From Dehalococcoidales bacterium (GTDB lineage: Bacteria; Chloroflexota; Dehalococcoidia; Dehalococcoidales; DAOVUZ01), in the NCBI GenBank assembly GCA_030632305.1, contig DAOVUZ010000023.1:1-8544 (forward strand): a stretch of DNA of 8,544 bases, written 5' to 3'. Made by a program: the position numbers and the translations under genes. Below are positions 1-5,947 of the stretch, in pieces; positions within the stretch are counted from its first letter, which is position 1; every line of letters begins with the position of its first letter. The notes beneath the pieces were generated by a model, which saw nothing but the letters and a program-made list of their open reading frames with translations, ran no database searches and was not told where the DNA came from.

Positions 1-797
1 ACTATCTCGCCAATCACAATATCGTGGAGAAAACCAGTATTCCCCAGGAGGTCGCTTAACCTCAGTATCACCGGTGCCCACAGATTGTTAAATAAAGGGT
101 CAAGCACATAACCAATCAGACTCTCAGCGATAAAACGAACTACAAGAAAAGCAACTGAGAGAACCCCAACAGCAATAATTATCCCGGTTAGCGGCTTGAC
201 ACTGGCATCCGCCAGTCGCTCCAGCCGGGTATGATGGCGATGAGTAATGGACTGAACCTGGTCTATGATGTCGCCTATAGCAGTCCAGCGCTCATCATGA
301 CTACGGAGAGGAACATCGGGCGAGGTAGCCTTATCCATACATTTCACTAGCTCACTTATCCCCTGCCCGGTTACAGCTACAGTAGGAACCACCGGCACCC
401 CCAGTAACTCCTCCAGCCGACTCAAATTGATATGTATTCCTCGATGCCCGGTATCATCCCATATATTTAGAGCTACTACTACCGGGATTTCCTTCTCCAG
501 CAACTGCAAGGTTAAGTAGAGATTCCTCTCCAGATTGGTAGCATCAACCACATTTATGACAATATCCCCGGTGGTAAGCATCTGGGAAGCTATTTCTTCG
601 GCTTCACTGGTTGGTTCCAGGGTATAGGTGCCAGGGACATCAATAACCTCAACCGTCTCTTCCCCCAGTTTCATAAAGCCACGAGTATAGCTCACCGTAG
701 TCCCTGGATAATTAGAAGCAATCACATGGACACCAGTCAAGCGAGAAAAGAGGACGCTTTTCCCCACATTGGGATTACCCATCAGCAGTATCTTCAT
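1..797 (-). CDS. feoB: Ferrous iron transporter FeoB, N-terminal part (3' end outside window)
   Basis: This is the G-protein-coupled inner-membrane permease for Fe(II). About 265 residues are visible from the ATG at 797, and the rest runs off the left edge. The N-terminal GTPase domain is clear: G1 GNPNVGKS (7-14), switch I NYPGTTV (29-35), G3 DVPG (53-56) and a G4-type NIWD (111-114), where many FeoB proteins have NMMD. A helical linker follows, and a first hydrophobic segment lies at about 204-226. The full protein should have a large membrane domain that is not in this window. The start codon lies only 2 nt after the feoA stop, so the two genes are almost certainly cotranscribed and translationally coupled. 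Regulation is probably by the Fur-type protein encoded just upstream, through the site before feoA. Identification as FeoB is firm; the substrate Fe(II) is inferred from the family and from feoA. Confidence 0.95.
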   Translation of the reverse strand, partial: MKILLMGNPNVGKSVLFSRLTGVHVIASNYPGTTVSYTRGFMKLGEETVEVIDVPGTYTLEPTSEAEEIASQMLTTGDIVINVVDATNLERNLYLTLQLLEKEIPVVVALNIWDDTGHRGIHINLSRLEELLGVPVVPTVAVTGQGISELVKCMDKATSPDVPLRSHDERWTAIGDIIDQVQSITHRHHTRLERLADASVKPLTGIIIAVGVLSVAFLVVRFIAESLIGYVLDPLFNNLWAPVILRLSDLLGNTGFLHDIVIGEI

Positions 798-799
798 TA

Positions 800-1042
800 T
801 TAGCCTAGTTCAACTATCACCTTGTTAGCCATGCCAAAGCTAATAGCCACCTGAGTACTATCTAGCTGAACAGTCACCGGCCCCCGCATAAACATAGAGC
901 CAACCTTGGTTATCTTCTTGCCCGGTCTAATTCCCAGGGCACTAAGACGACTAATCAAACCATGTCCGCCTTGAATCTGGGCTACTATACCACTCTGCCC
1001 AGCCTGCATTTGTCGCAGAGTTACCTGTTTGCTATCAGACAT
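800..1042 (-). CDS. feoA: FeoA, small SH3-like ferrous iron transport accessory protein
   Basis: An 80-residue cytosolic protein that assists FeoB in Fe(II) uptake. The length and the single SH3-like beta-barrel fold are typical of FeoA. The diagnostic stretch is RLSALGIRPGKKI (about 32-44), followed by a beta-rich half with RGPVTVQL and ending in VIVELG. The start at 1042 is an ATG with a modest GAGG ribosome site about 8 nt upstream. FeoA precedes feoB with a 2-nt gap, the usual feoAB order. The 84-nt spacer upstream, after fur, contains a near copy of the operator found in front of fur, so iron-dependent repression is likely. FeoA-like domains also occur in DtxR-type regulators, but this one stands alone and is not DNA-binding by sequence. 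Confidence 0.93.
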   Translation of the reverse strand: MSDSKQVTLRQMQAGQSGIVAQIQGGHGLISRLSALGIRPGKKITKVGSMFMRGPVTVQLDSTQVAISFGMANKVIVELG

Positions 1043-1089
1043 AAATCACATCCTCTACTTTCTCTCAGCTAAGTCGTTTCCCTCAAATA

Positions 1090-1113
1090 CAAATGCTTCT
1101 TATTTGCAATAAG
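1090..1113 (-). promoter_or_regulatory. Probable Fur-family operator upstream of feoA
   Basis: The plus-strand sequence AATGCTTCTTATTTGCAA (1092-1109) matches the site at the fur promoter in 17 of 18 positions and has the same orientation relative to its gene. It contains CAAAT-N7-ATTTG (1090-1106). Overlapping that is a perfect 6-3-6 palindrome, CTTATT TGC AATAAG (1099-1113). Overlapping dyads are a known feature of Fur-type sites. A possible feoA promoter around it (TATTTG at 1084-1089, TTATTG at 1107-1112) is poor, so the promoter is not called with confidence. The site is seen directly; its binding protein is inferred from the adjacent fur gene. Confidence 0.6.
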
Positions 1114-1126
1114 CACAGCAAAAAAA

Positions 1127-1552
1127 TTATTTCTTATCTTGACGACACCCCGGGCAATAGCCAGTCATACGAATCTCAGTTTCAACAACCCTAAAGCCTC
1201 TGGCTTCGGGGACATTTCTTTTCACATAACGAGATAATGGGTAATGAAATTCAATAATCCGGCCACAGCCGAGACACAGCAGGTGGTGATGTTCAGCCAG
1301 CGGCTTCACCTCATAGTGGTGGTGGGCTTCATCAAAATGGACTTCCTCTATCAAACCCAGTTCCTTGAACCGCCGCAGGGTACGATAGACCGTGGATAGA
1401 CTAAGGCGAGGTTGCTTGTCTCGAGCTCGGCGATATACTTCATCAGCATCCAGGTGTCCCTCCCCGTGGTGAATAATTTCCAGAATTAAAGCCCGCTGAT
1501 TGGTAAACTTTATTTTGGGAGCACTTAATACTTTACGGCTATTTTCTTCCAT
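1127..1552 (-). CDS. fur: Fur-family metal-dependent transcriptional repressor
   Basis: A 141-residue dimeric DNA-binding regulator, the normal size for the Fur/PerR/Zur family. The N-terminal winged helix includes TNQRALIL (17-24), DADEVYRRAR (35-44) and the recognition helix LSLSTVYRTLRRF (50-62). The metal-sensing part has HHHYE (77-81), EHHHLLCLGCG (87-97) and GYCPGC (131-136); the two CxxC pairs (C93/C96, C133/C136) are the usual structural zinc site. The ATG at 1552 has a full AGGAGG ribosome site 5 nt upstream. The gene lies immediately before feoAB, and both upstream regions carry the same operator-like sequence. This favours an iron sensor that regulates itself and feoAB over a peroxide (PerR) or zinc (Zur) sensor, which sequence alone cannot exclude. 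Confidence 0.9.
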   Translation of the reverse strand: MEENSRKVLSAPKIKFTNQRALILEIIHHGEGHLDADEVYRRARDKQPRLSLSTVYRTLRRFKELGLIEEVHFDEAHHHYEVKPLAEHHHLLCLGCGRIIEFHYPLSRYVKRNVPEARGFRVVETEIRMTGYCPGCRQDKK

Positions 1553-1574
1553 TACCCCCTCCTAGCTTCAATTA

Positions 1575-1597
1575 TTGCTAATGCTTATTATTTGCAA
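1575..1597 (-). promoter_or_regulatory. Probable Fur-family operator overlapping the fur transcription start
   Basis: On the plus strand this is an interrupted palindrome, TTGCTAAT-N7-ATTTGCAA, with arms matching in 7 of 8 positions. Within it, GCTAATGCTTATTATTTGC (1577-1595) agrees with the classical 19-bp Fur box in 13 positions by eye. The 18-nt core at 1580-1597 recurs at feoA with one mismatch. It begins 2 nt downstream of the -10 box, so a bound dimer would cover the predicted start point and block transcription. This supports autorepression, by inference. Confidence 0.65.
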
Positions 1598-1599
1598 CT

Positions 1600-1628
1600 A
1601 TTATATTACACCAATATTTAGTTGTCAA
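1600..1628 (-). promoter_or_regulatory. Consensus sigma70-type promoter of fur
   Basis: Reading the minus strand, TTGACA (1628-1623) and TATAAT (1605-1600) are both perfect consensus hexamers with an optimal 17-nt spacer. The predicted start point is near 1593, which gives a leader of about 40 nt before the ATG at 1552. Such a strong promoter overlapping a repressor site fits an intrinsically high-output gene held down by its own product. Confidence 0.85.
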
Positions 1629-1764
1629 CCCTTTTACTTGAGGTTCGGCTAGAAATGCTACCAGTGTTTCGTGCCTGAATTAGAAGTGGGAATCAGAGGC
1701 ATAGCCCCCAGATACAACCTTAAACTGGGATGGTGGGGAGAGAGAGGTTAATAAATAAATCTCT

Positions 1765-3369
1765 TTAATCCCACAGCTCCTCGATATCCTTCTCTGCCTG
1801 CTCACTGGGGATAAAGTCCTTATACGACTCAGCGGAACCGTATTCCCTGGTCCTGACTACCACCGGCATCGGCACCGCATGACCAAAGATGAGTGCCTGC
1901 TGTTTGGATTCCAGTTTGGATAATACTGATTTGAATTCACTCTTATTCATTACCCCCGCCAGTACGCTATCAATGTCGCGGTCATTGTCCAACAGACAGG
2001 TTATCTTGGTCCCAATCTGGGACATAACCTCGTCATCAATGCCACTGGGTCGCTGGTCAATTACCAGCAGGGTAACATTATACTTCCGCATCTCACGGGC
2101 AATAATGCCAAAGATAGTCTGGCCAGCCACCTCCGGATTAAGGAATTTATGTGCCTCCTCAATAGTTATCACCAGAGGGTGGGGTGGAGCCGTATCCTCG
2201 CCCTGTGCTTTCTCTGTTCTATCCCGATATTGAGTGTGGATGCGGCGGGTAAGCAGGTTAGCCACCAGAATATAAGCCGTAATATCGGTATATCTACCAA
2301 ACTCCAGAACCACATTTATTCCCCGGTCAAGATATTCCAGAATGCGCTGTACCGGATTATCAGGAGAATGGGACATGAGGAAAGGAAGCCGTCTGATAGT
2401 TGCCAGCCCGCGCTGCAGGTTCTGGAAGGTGCTCTCATGTATGCTCAGTTCTTTGAGCAAATCTCCGCTCTCCTCGGAGTCTTTCATCTCCATGGTGCTC
2501 TGTAACCAATTTTTCCCAAATCTTCTGGATAGCTGGTATATAGCTTCAATGGCAGGCTCGGTAAGATTCAATGTCTGGCGCAGTAGTACCATGTCTTCTG
2601 GTTCTATCTCATCATAGCCAATCCTGACCACAAAATCGGTGCTCACCCGCCGGCGCCTTGAACTTTCTTCATCAAGGGTAAACACCGCTACCTTTGACGG
2701 GAAAAACTGCTTTAACGCCTTAACCTTCTGACCCCGCTCATTCCTGCCTTCCCAGCCATATTCACTATGCATATCAAAGACCAGGTTCACTGCCGTTCCT
2801 TTCTGGAGCATGCCGATGAGAAGCAACCTAGTGAGGAAGGTCTTTCCCGTGCCACTCTTGCCAAAAATACCGTTTGAGCGCTTGACCAGCTCAGCCAGGT
2901 CAAGGCAGACCTTGGTCTCCATATCCAGTGGCGTGCCAATATAGAACTTCCTTTCATCCTCACTGCCAAAAACAAGCTCTACATCCCGCTGCAATGCCAG
3001 ATTTACCACCGAGAAGTGGCTGGGAACCGTCTTAACCGGCTGGGGTCCCTCCAGTAAGCTGGCAGCATCGCCACCAATGGTGAGCATAGGCAAAACATGG
3101 AGTGTTCCATAGGTGCTGGTTCCGGCTAATACCTCAGTCATAAACGGGTCAGAGACATCGGGTGGGGTCAGGGTAAGCTTCTGGTCTATCACCCCTAAAG
3201 TGATATCGGTTATCATGCCAAAGAACCGCCGCTTCGGCCCATCAATAGTTACATAGCGCCCCACCGCCATATCCTCAACTGAAGCCGAGCTATCCATCTT
3301 GACCTCTACCCCTTTATTTAATGAACCGGAGACAACAATGCCCAGCTTCTGGGTATCTTCCTGAGTCAT
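1765..3369 (-). CDS. herA: HerA/FtsK-type DNA-pumping ATPase (DUF87) with HAS barrel
   Basis: A 534-residue homologue of the hexameric DNA translocase HerA, which in archaea works with the nuclease NurA in processing DNA ends for recombination. The N-terminal ~100 residues form the beta-rich HAS barrel (VSGSLNKGVEVKM..., VGRYVTIDG, GMITDITL). The RecA-like core has Walker A GKSGTGKT (170-177), the segment FDMHSEYGW (198-206), Walker B LVITIEEAH (399-407) and the sensor-like LLVIDQRPSG (434-443), all intact. A helical insertion lies at about 250-350, as in HerA. The ATG at 3369 overlaps the stop of the HAS-barrel gene upstream (ATGA), implying coupled translation. The nuclease partner is encoded about 1.4 kb upstream on the same strand. 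A standalone conjugation or TraG-like ATPase is less likely because of the HAS barrel and the NurA neighbour. Confidence 0.88.
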   Translation of the reverse strand: MTQEDTQKLGIVVSGSLNKGVEVKMDSSASVEDMAVGRYVTIDGPKRRFFGMITDITLGVIDQKLTLTPPDVSDPFMTEVLAGTSTYGTLHVLPMLTIGGDAASLLEGPQPVKTVPSHFSVVNLALQRDVELVFGSEDERKFYIGTPLDMETKVCLDLAELVKRSNGIFGKSGTGKTFLTRLLLIGMLQKGTAVNLVFDMHSEYGWEGRNERGQKVKALKQFFPSKVAVFTLDEESSRRRRVSTDFVVRIGYDEIEPEDMVLLRQTLNLTEPAIEAIYQLSRRFGKNWLQSTMEMKDSEESGDLLKELSIHESTFQNLQRGLATIRRLPFLMSHSPDNPVQRILEYLDRGINVVLEFGRYTDITAYILVANLLTRRIHTQYRDRTEKAQGEDTAPPHPLVITIEEAHKFLNPEVAGQTIFGIIAREMRKYNVTLLVIDQRPSGIDDEVMSQIGTKITCLLDNDRDIDSVLAGVMNKSEFKSVLSKLESKQQALIFGHAVPMPVVVRTREYGSAESYKDFIPSEQAEKDIEELWD

Positions 3370-3968
3370 CCTTTAATCCTCCCCAGAATAGCTTTAAGCT
3401 GGTTAAAATCGCCGCTGAGTAATATGGCTAACTCCTTACCCGCTGCCACCAGAAAAGAATGCCGGTCTTCATATGCCTGACACATCTGACGCAGTGAGGC
3501 AGCAATAAGCTCATCCAGAGAAACCGGTAGATGAGCATTAATCAATATATTGAGGAAGTCAAAGGACTGGCTAAACTCCTTCACCTCCTCAGGGGGACAG
3601 AGGTAAACAAAGCCATGGATTCGGGCTGGCTTGGGTGGCAGGTAATGATATAGTTTATCATCATCCTTGTGCCCGACGACCAGGGTACTGAATTCACTTC
3701 TAAGTAGCTTCAAAAGCTGGGGGCTTGAGCGATAGATTTCCTCCTCGCTAGCCTCATCCTTACCTCTGGCAATGGGACGCCGTCCTGGCTCAAGGCTGGT
3801 GGTAGTAGCATTATAAACAATGCCATATAACTCTACCGGCAAATCTCTGGTCTTAACCAGACTGCCCAGGGGTGGCGATTGATAAAGCTCATAGCACTGG
3901 GCGACAAAACCAGTAGTGCTGGCTTCAATAACCTCGCCTACCCTGTCTGCTAATTCAGCCATGTTCAA
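3366..3968 (-). CDS. HAS-barrel domain protein, HerA accessory
   Basis: A 200-residue protein with no catalytic motif visible. Residues about 9-70 (GEVIEASTTGFVAQCYEL..., GSLVKTRD, VELYGIVYNATT, RPIARG) resemble the small HAS barrel found at the N-terminus of HerA ATPases. The remainder is mixed helical, with LVVGHKDD near the middle and a helical C-terminus. Genes of this type occur next to HerA homologues in some bacteria, so it may be an assembly or loading partner; this is inference. The stop overlaps the herA start by 4 nt. Start choice is uncertain: TTG at 3968 has AAGG 7 nt upstream, whereas ATG at 3962 (two codons later) has a poorer spacing of 13 nt. The TTG start is given here. Confidence 0.72.
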   Translation of the reverse strand: MNMAELADRVGEVIEASTTGFVAQCYELYQSPPLGSLVKTRDLPVELYGIVYNATTTSLEPGRRPIARGKDEASEEEIYRSSPQLLKLLRSEFSTLVVGHKDDDKLYHYLPPKPARIHGFVYLCPPEEVKEFSQSFDFLNILINAHLPVSLDELIAASLRQMCQAYEDRHSFLVAAGKELAILLSGDFNQLKAILGRIKG

Positions 3969-4078
3969 TTACTAACCTTACCCCTTTTAGGTTTCAATTA
4001 GGTAACCCTATCCTCTGTTATCCCCTTCATGCAAGGAATACCTCTTCCTATTCTAGGGGAAGGGGAAGTACTGGTATG

Positions 4079-4097
4079 AGAGAGACTTCGCCTCTCT
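4079..4097 (-). terminator. Weak stem-loop after the small basic gene
   Basis: The minus-strand transcript can form a 7-bp stem, AGAGAGG / TCTCTCT (with one G-U pair), closed by the loop CGAAG. It lies about 10 nt after the stop of the 22-codon gene. There is no uridine run after it, so it is not a standard intrinsic terminator and may only stabilise or punctuate the RNA. The rest of the spacer to 3968 is purine-rich on the minus strand and shows no clear promoter. Confidence 0.3.
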
Positions 4098-4106
4098 TTG
4101 ACTTTC

Positions 4107-4175
4107 CTACTTCTTTTCCTTCTTTTCCTTTGGTTTCTTGGGCTTCTTCACATTCTTTCTGCCCTTACTGCCCAT
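4107..4175 (-). CDS. Very small lysine-rich protein (22 residues)
   Basis: An ATG at 4175 opens a 22-codon frame ending in TAG. It is preceded by a perfect AGGAGG ribosome site (4186-4181) at an ideal 5-nt spacing, which is the strongest translation signal in this part of the window. The peptide begins MGSKGRKNVKKP and continues as alternating Lys/Glu/Pro; about half of its residues are lysine, and it has no hydrophobic segment. The composition suggests a disordered, nucleic-acid- or ribosome-binding peptide, but no function is assigned. It sits between the flavodoxin and the HAS-barrel gene, all on the same strand. A chance frame is possible, but the ribosome site and the coherent composition argue for a real gene. 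Confidence 0.65.
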   Translation of the reverse strand: MGSKGRKNVKKPKKPKEKKEKK

Positions 4176-4224
4176 TTTTGCCTCCTATTTTGAGAATTTG
4201 TTTTTGATTTCTAATATTTAACAT
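4165..4224 (-). CDS. Possible 19-codon leader frame overlapping the small basic gene
   Basis: ATG at 4224 is preceded by GGAGG with a 7-nt spacing and opens a 19-codon frame (starts MLNIRNQKQILK). Its stop lies 11 nt inside the start of the small basic gene in another frame. Its ribosome site forms one arm of the hairpin at 4227-4270. It could be a translated leader whose ribosomes reinitiate at the next gene, or simply chance in an A+T-rich leader. The ribosome site is seen directly; the role is speculative. Confidence 0.25.
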   Translation of the reverse strand: MLNIRNQKQILKIGGKNGQ

Positions 4225-4226
4225 TG

Positions 4227-4270
4227 CCTTACCTCCCAAAATCTCCACTCACCCAGGAAAGGAGGCAAGG
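4227..4270 (-). promoter_or_regulatory. 10-bp RNA hairpin masking a ribosome site
   Basis: In the minus-strand RNA, CCTTGCCTCC (4270-4261) pairs with GGAGGTAAGG (4236-4227) over 10 bp with one G-U pair and a 24-nt loop. On the plus strand the same position would be an A-C mismatch, so the structure favours the minus-strand transcript. It begins about 10 nt after the flavodoxin stop and is not followed by a T run, so it is more likely an RNA-stability or translation-control element than a terminator. Confidence 0.5.
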
Positions 4271-4280
4271 TATCTTTATT

Positions 4281-4691
4281 TTAAGACTTTTTCATTTCTT
4301 TGGCGAACTCTCTGGCTCCAGCCAGCTCTTCATCATTGGGGTGTCCTCTGTTAACCAAAACACACCTTCCTTTGCAGTGAAAGCTACCCTTCATCAGCGC
4401 CCCCTCCAACTTGAGCAGTTCTTCCATTACCCTCACCTCATCGCCCCTGCCTCCTGCTGAAGTCCCGAATAGCGCCACCCCCCTATCCTTAAAATCATTC
4501 CTGGCAATAAACTCCTGCAACCCTTTCCCCGGTTTACCTCCATAGCAACCAGAACCCAGGAAAACAAAGGAGCCTTTGGTCAACCATTCTTTCGCCTTAA
4601 CATTCTCTGCCTTCACATCCAACTCTGCAGCGATAGCTTCAGCAACCTTTTTTGTGTTCCCAGACACAGAACAATAAACAACCTCAAACAT
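4281..4691 (-). CDS. Small flavodoxin-family protein
   Basis: A 136-residue cytosolic FMN-binding electron carrier by family. The phosphate-binding loop is near the N-terminus (YCSVSGNTKKVAEAIA, residues 6-21), the second FMN loop region is FLGSGCYGGKPGKGL, and GTSAGGRGDE follows. The C-terminus HPNDEELAGAREFAKEM is typical of short flavodoxin-like proteins. I chose ATG 4691 over the GTG at 4700: AGGTGG lies 5 nt before the ATG, while the GTG has no ribosome site. It follows nurA by 37 nt on the same strand and may be cotranscribed with the Suf-type genes. A flavodoxin replacing ferredoxin under iron limitation fits the neighbourhood, but no Fur-like site was seen nearby, so iron control is not shown. 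Confidence 0.85.
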   Translation of the reverse strand: MFEVVYCSVSGNTKKVAEAIAAELDVKAENVKAKEWLTKGSFVFLGSGCYGGKPGKGLQEFIARNDFKDRGVALFGTSAGGRGDEVRVMEELLKLEGALMKGSFHCKGRCVLVNRGHPNDEELAGAREFAKEMKKS

Positions 4692-4728
4692 TTTTACCAC
4701 CTCATTTAACCCAATTTATAAATCTCTC

Positions 4729-5934
4729 CTACACCCACCTCGTCCTCTTGCTCTGGCTTTTGGCCGAGCTGAGGCTGGGCAGGTGCTCATCTACCAGGGA
4801 CGACTCCACCAGTTGCCAAAAGTTTTCCCTATCAGCTCCGGTTACCACCGCCTGTTCATGGGCTTCACTTAACGCCACCGGATACCCCTGCCCCCGCTGG
4901 CACTGGTCCAGAACCAGGGTATGAACCAGATTAAGCCGGCTTTCATCCGTTGCCACCCACTGCGGAATTTCAACCCTGGCGATTTCATCATCCAGCTTGA
5001 GATAGAAAAAATAGACCCGGTGCTCTCCATAGCGATTGCGGACTATAGACGACTGGCTAATAAATATAGCTGACCTTTCTCCTTGACCTAATATATTTAC
5101 GAATAGCTCCCGGTCTCGAACACCAGCCACCGCATCGCAGTCTCTTTTCTCATTAGTCGGGCAATAGCGGTCACAGTCAGCCGGGTCATGAGGGCACAGG
5201 GCAAGCCGCAGCACATTGACCACATCGGTGCTGCGAGAAAAGCTGATATAGGAGGCAAGAGCCAGCCTTTTATCACTATTGAGCTTCCTTATGTCATCAA
5301 GATAGCTCAGGAAGCCTTGAGTCAGCAGTGCCTCGGTGACAAATTCGGGATAAGCCTCCAGTCCCCACAGAATAAGTGAGCCATCAAGGAGTGCCAGACT
5401 TGAGCTACCCTGTGGCAGCTCTGCCGCCAGCTCAGCCAAGCGGTGGCATTCGTCCACACCACGCTTAATACCCAGAAGCGCACCCTCTATTGGTTGCTCA
5501 CGACCCCTAACCCCAACTGGCATAATAACCATGTCTTCATCCCCAGAATAGAGGCTGGGGAAACTATCAAGGGCAGCGCTGGGGCAAGCACCATAATGAA
5601 GAATAGCAGCGCCGATATTTATCAGATAGCACCTTGTTGACTTATGCCGGTCAACATCAATATTAGAACCATCGGTAGCGAGAACTGTGAATTCTTCGGG
5701 GTTAGGTGGCGCTTTATAGTGCTGGTCAAGTCCATCTACTAAATCAGCTACCAGCCAGGTAGTCTTACCTTTGCTAGCGGTAATTTTCTTTTTTAAGAGG
5801 TCAAGGTCAATAGACTTATCACGGAGGACATCCAGGGCATAATTTAGACGCTTTTCCCTTTCATCAGTGCCAGCCTTCAGACTGGCTACCATGCCTCCAA
5901 CCTGCGAAGCTACCTTGGTTAAATCTAATGACAC
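4729..5934 (-). CDS. nurA: NurA-family nuclease with a four-cysteine cluster
   Basis: A 401-residue protein with NurA-domain hallmarks: the first acidic motif LATDGSNID (85-93), a second LLDGSL (182-187), and a C-terminal block with RVEIPQW (320-326), H338 and YPVALSEAHEQAVV (351-364). NurA is a Mn-dependent nuclease that acts in complex with HerA on DNA ends. An unusual feature is C247-x6-C254-x3-C258-x7-C266, spaced like a metal or Fe-S site, just before a region rich in charged residues. The C-terminus is basic. The start is GTG at 5934, 13 nt after the sufB stop; no well-spaced ribosome site is visible, so translation may depend on coupling to sufB. The next in-frame ATG is codon 15. Family assignment is good; the cluster's chemistry is inferred. 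Confidence 0.82.
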   Translation of the reverse strand: MSLDLTKVASQVGGMVASLKAGTDEREKRLNYALDVLRDKSIDLDLLKKKITASKGKTTWLVADLVDGLDQHYKAPPNPEEFTVLATDGSNIDVDRHKSTRCYLINIGAAILHYGACPSAALDSFPSLYSGDEDMVIMPVGVRGREQPIEGALLGIKRGVDECHRLAELAAELPQGSSSLALLDGSLILWGLEAYPEFVTEALLTQGFLSYLDDIRKLNSDKRLALASYISFSRSTDVVNVLRLALCPHDPADCDRYCPTNEKRDCDAVAGVRDRELFVNILGQGERSAIFISQSSIVRNRYGEHRVYFFYLKLDDEIARVEIPQWVATDESRLNLVHTLVLDQCQRGQGYPVALSEAHEQAVVTGADRENFWQLVESSLVDEHLPSLSSAKSQSKRTRWV

Positions 5935-5947
5935 CTCTGTTACCCAA

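Noticed and set aside
1707..1729. CCCAG/CTGGG dyad downstream of herA as a terminator
   Set aside because: Only 5 bp with a 13-nt loop and no T run; no convincing terminator was found in the 1629-1764 spacer.
1889..2617. Three overlapping plus-strand frames of 91-118 codons
   Set aside because: They lie opposite the intact herA gene, have no family resemblance or ribosome sites, and are antisense shadows.
2787..2975. A 62-codon minus-strand frame within herA
   Set aside because: An alternative frame of the Walker A region of herA; the HerA frame carries the conserved motifs.
4044..4062. CTTCCTA/TAGGGGAAG dyad upstream of the HAS-barrel gene
   Set aside because: It needs a 2-nt bulge, has a 3-nt loop, and lies in a low-complexity purine/pyrimidine tract where such matches are expected.
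4224..4460. Plus-strand 78-codon frame, with AAGGAGG-like sequence nearby at 4258-4265
   Set aside because: It is antisense to the flavodoxin gene. The AGGAGG-like sequence lies inside the frame, not before its start, and is explained by the hairpin arm.
1765..5934. The HerA/NurA genes as a dedicated anti-phage island
   Set aside because: Neighbours are housekeeping genes, there is no SIR2, DUF4297 or other effector gene, and no mobile-element signs; a DNA-repair role is simpler, though defence is not excluded.
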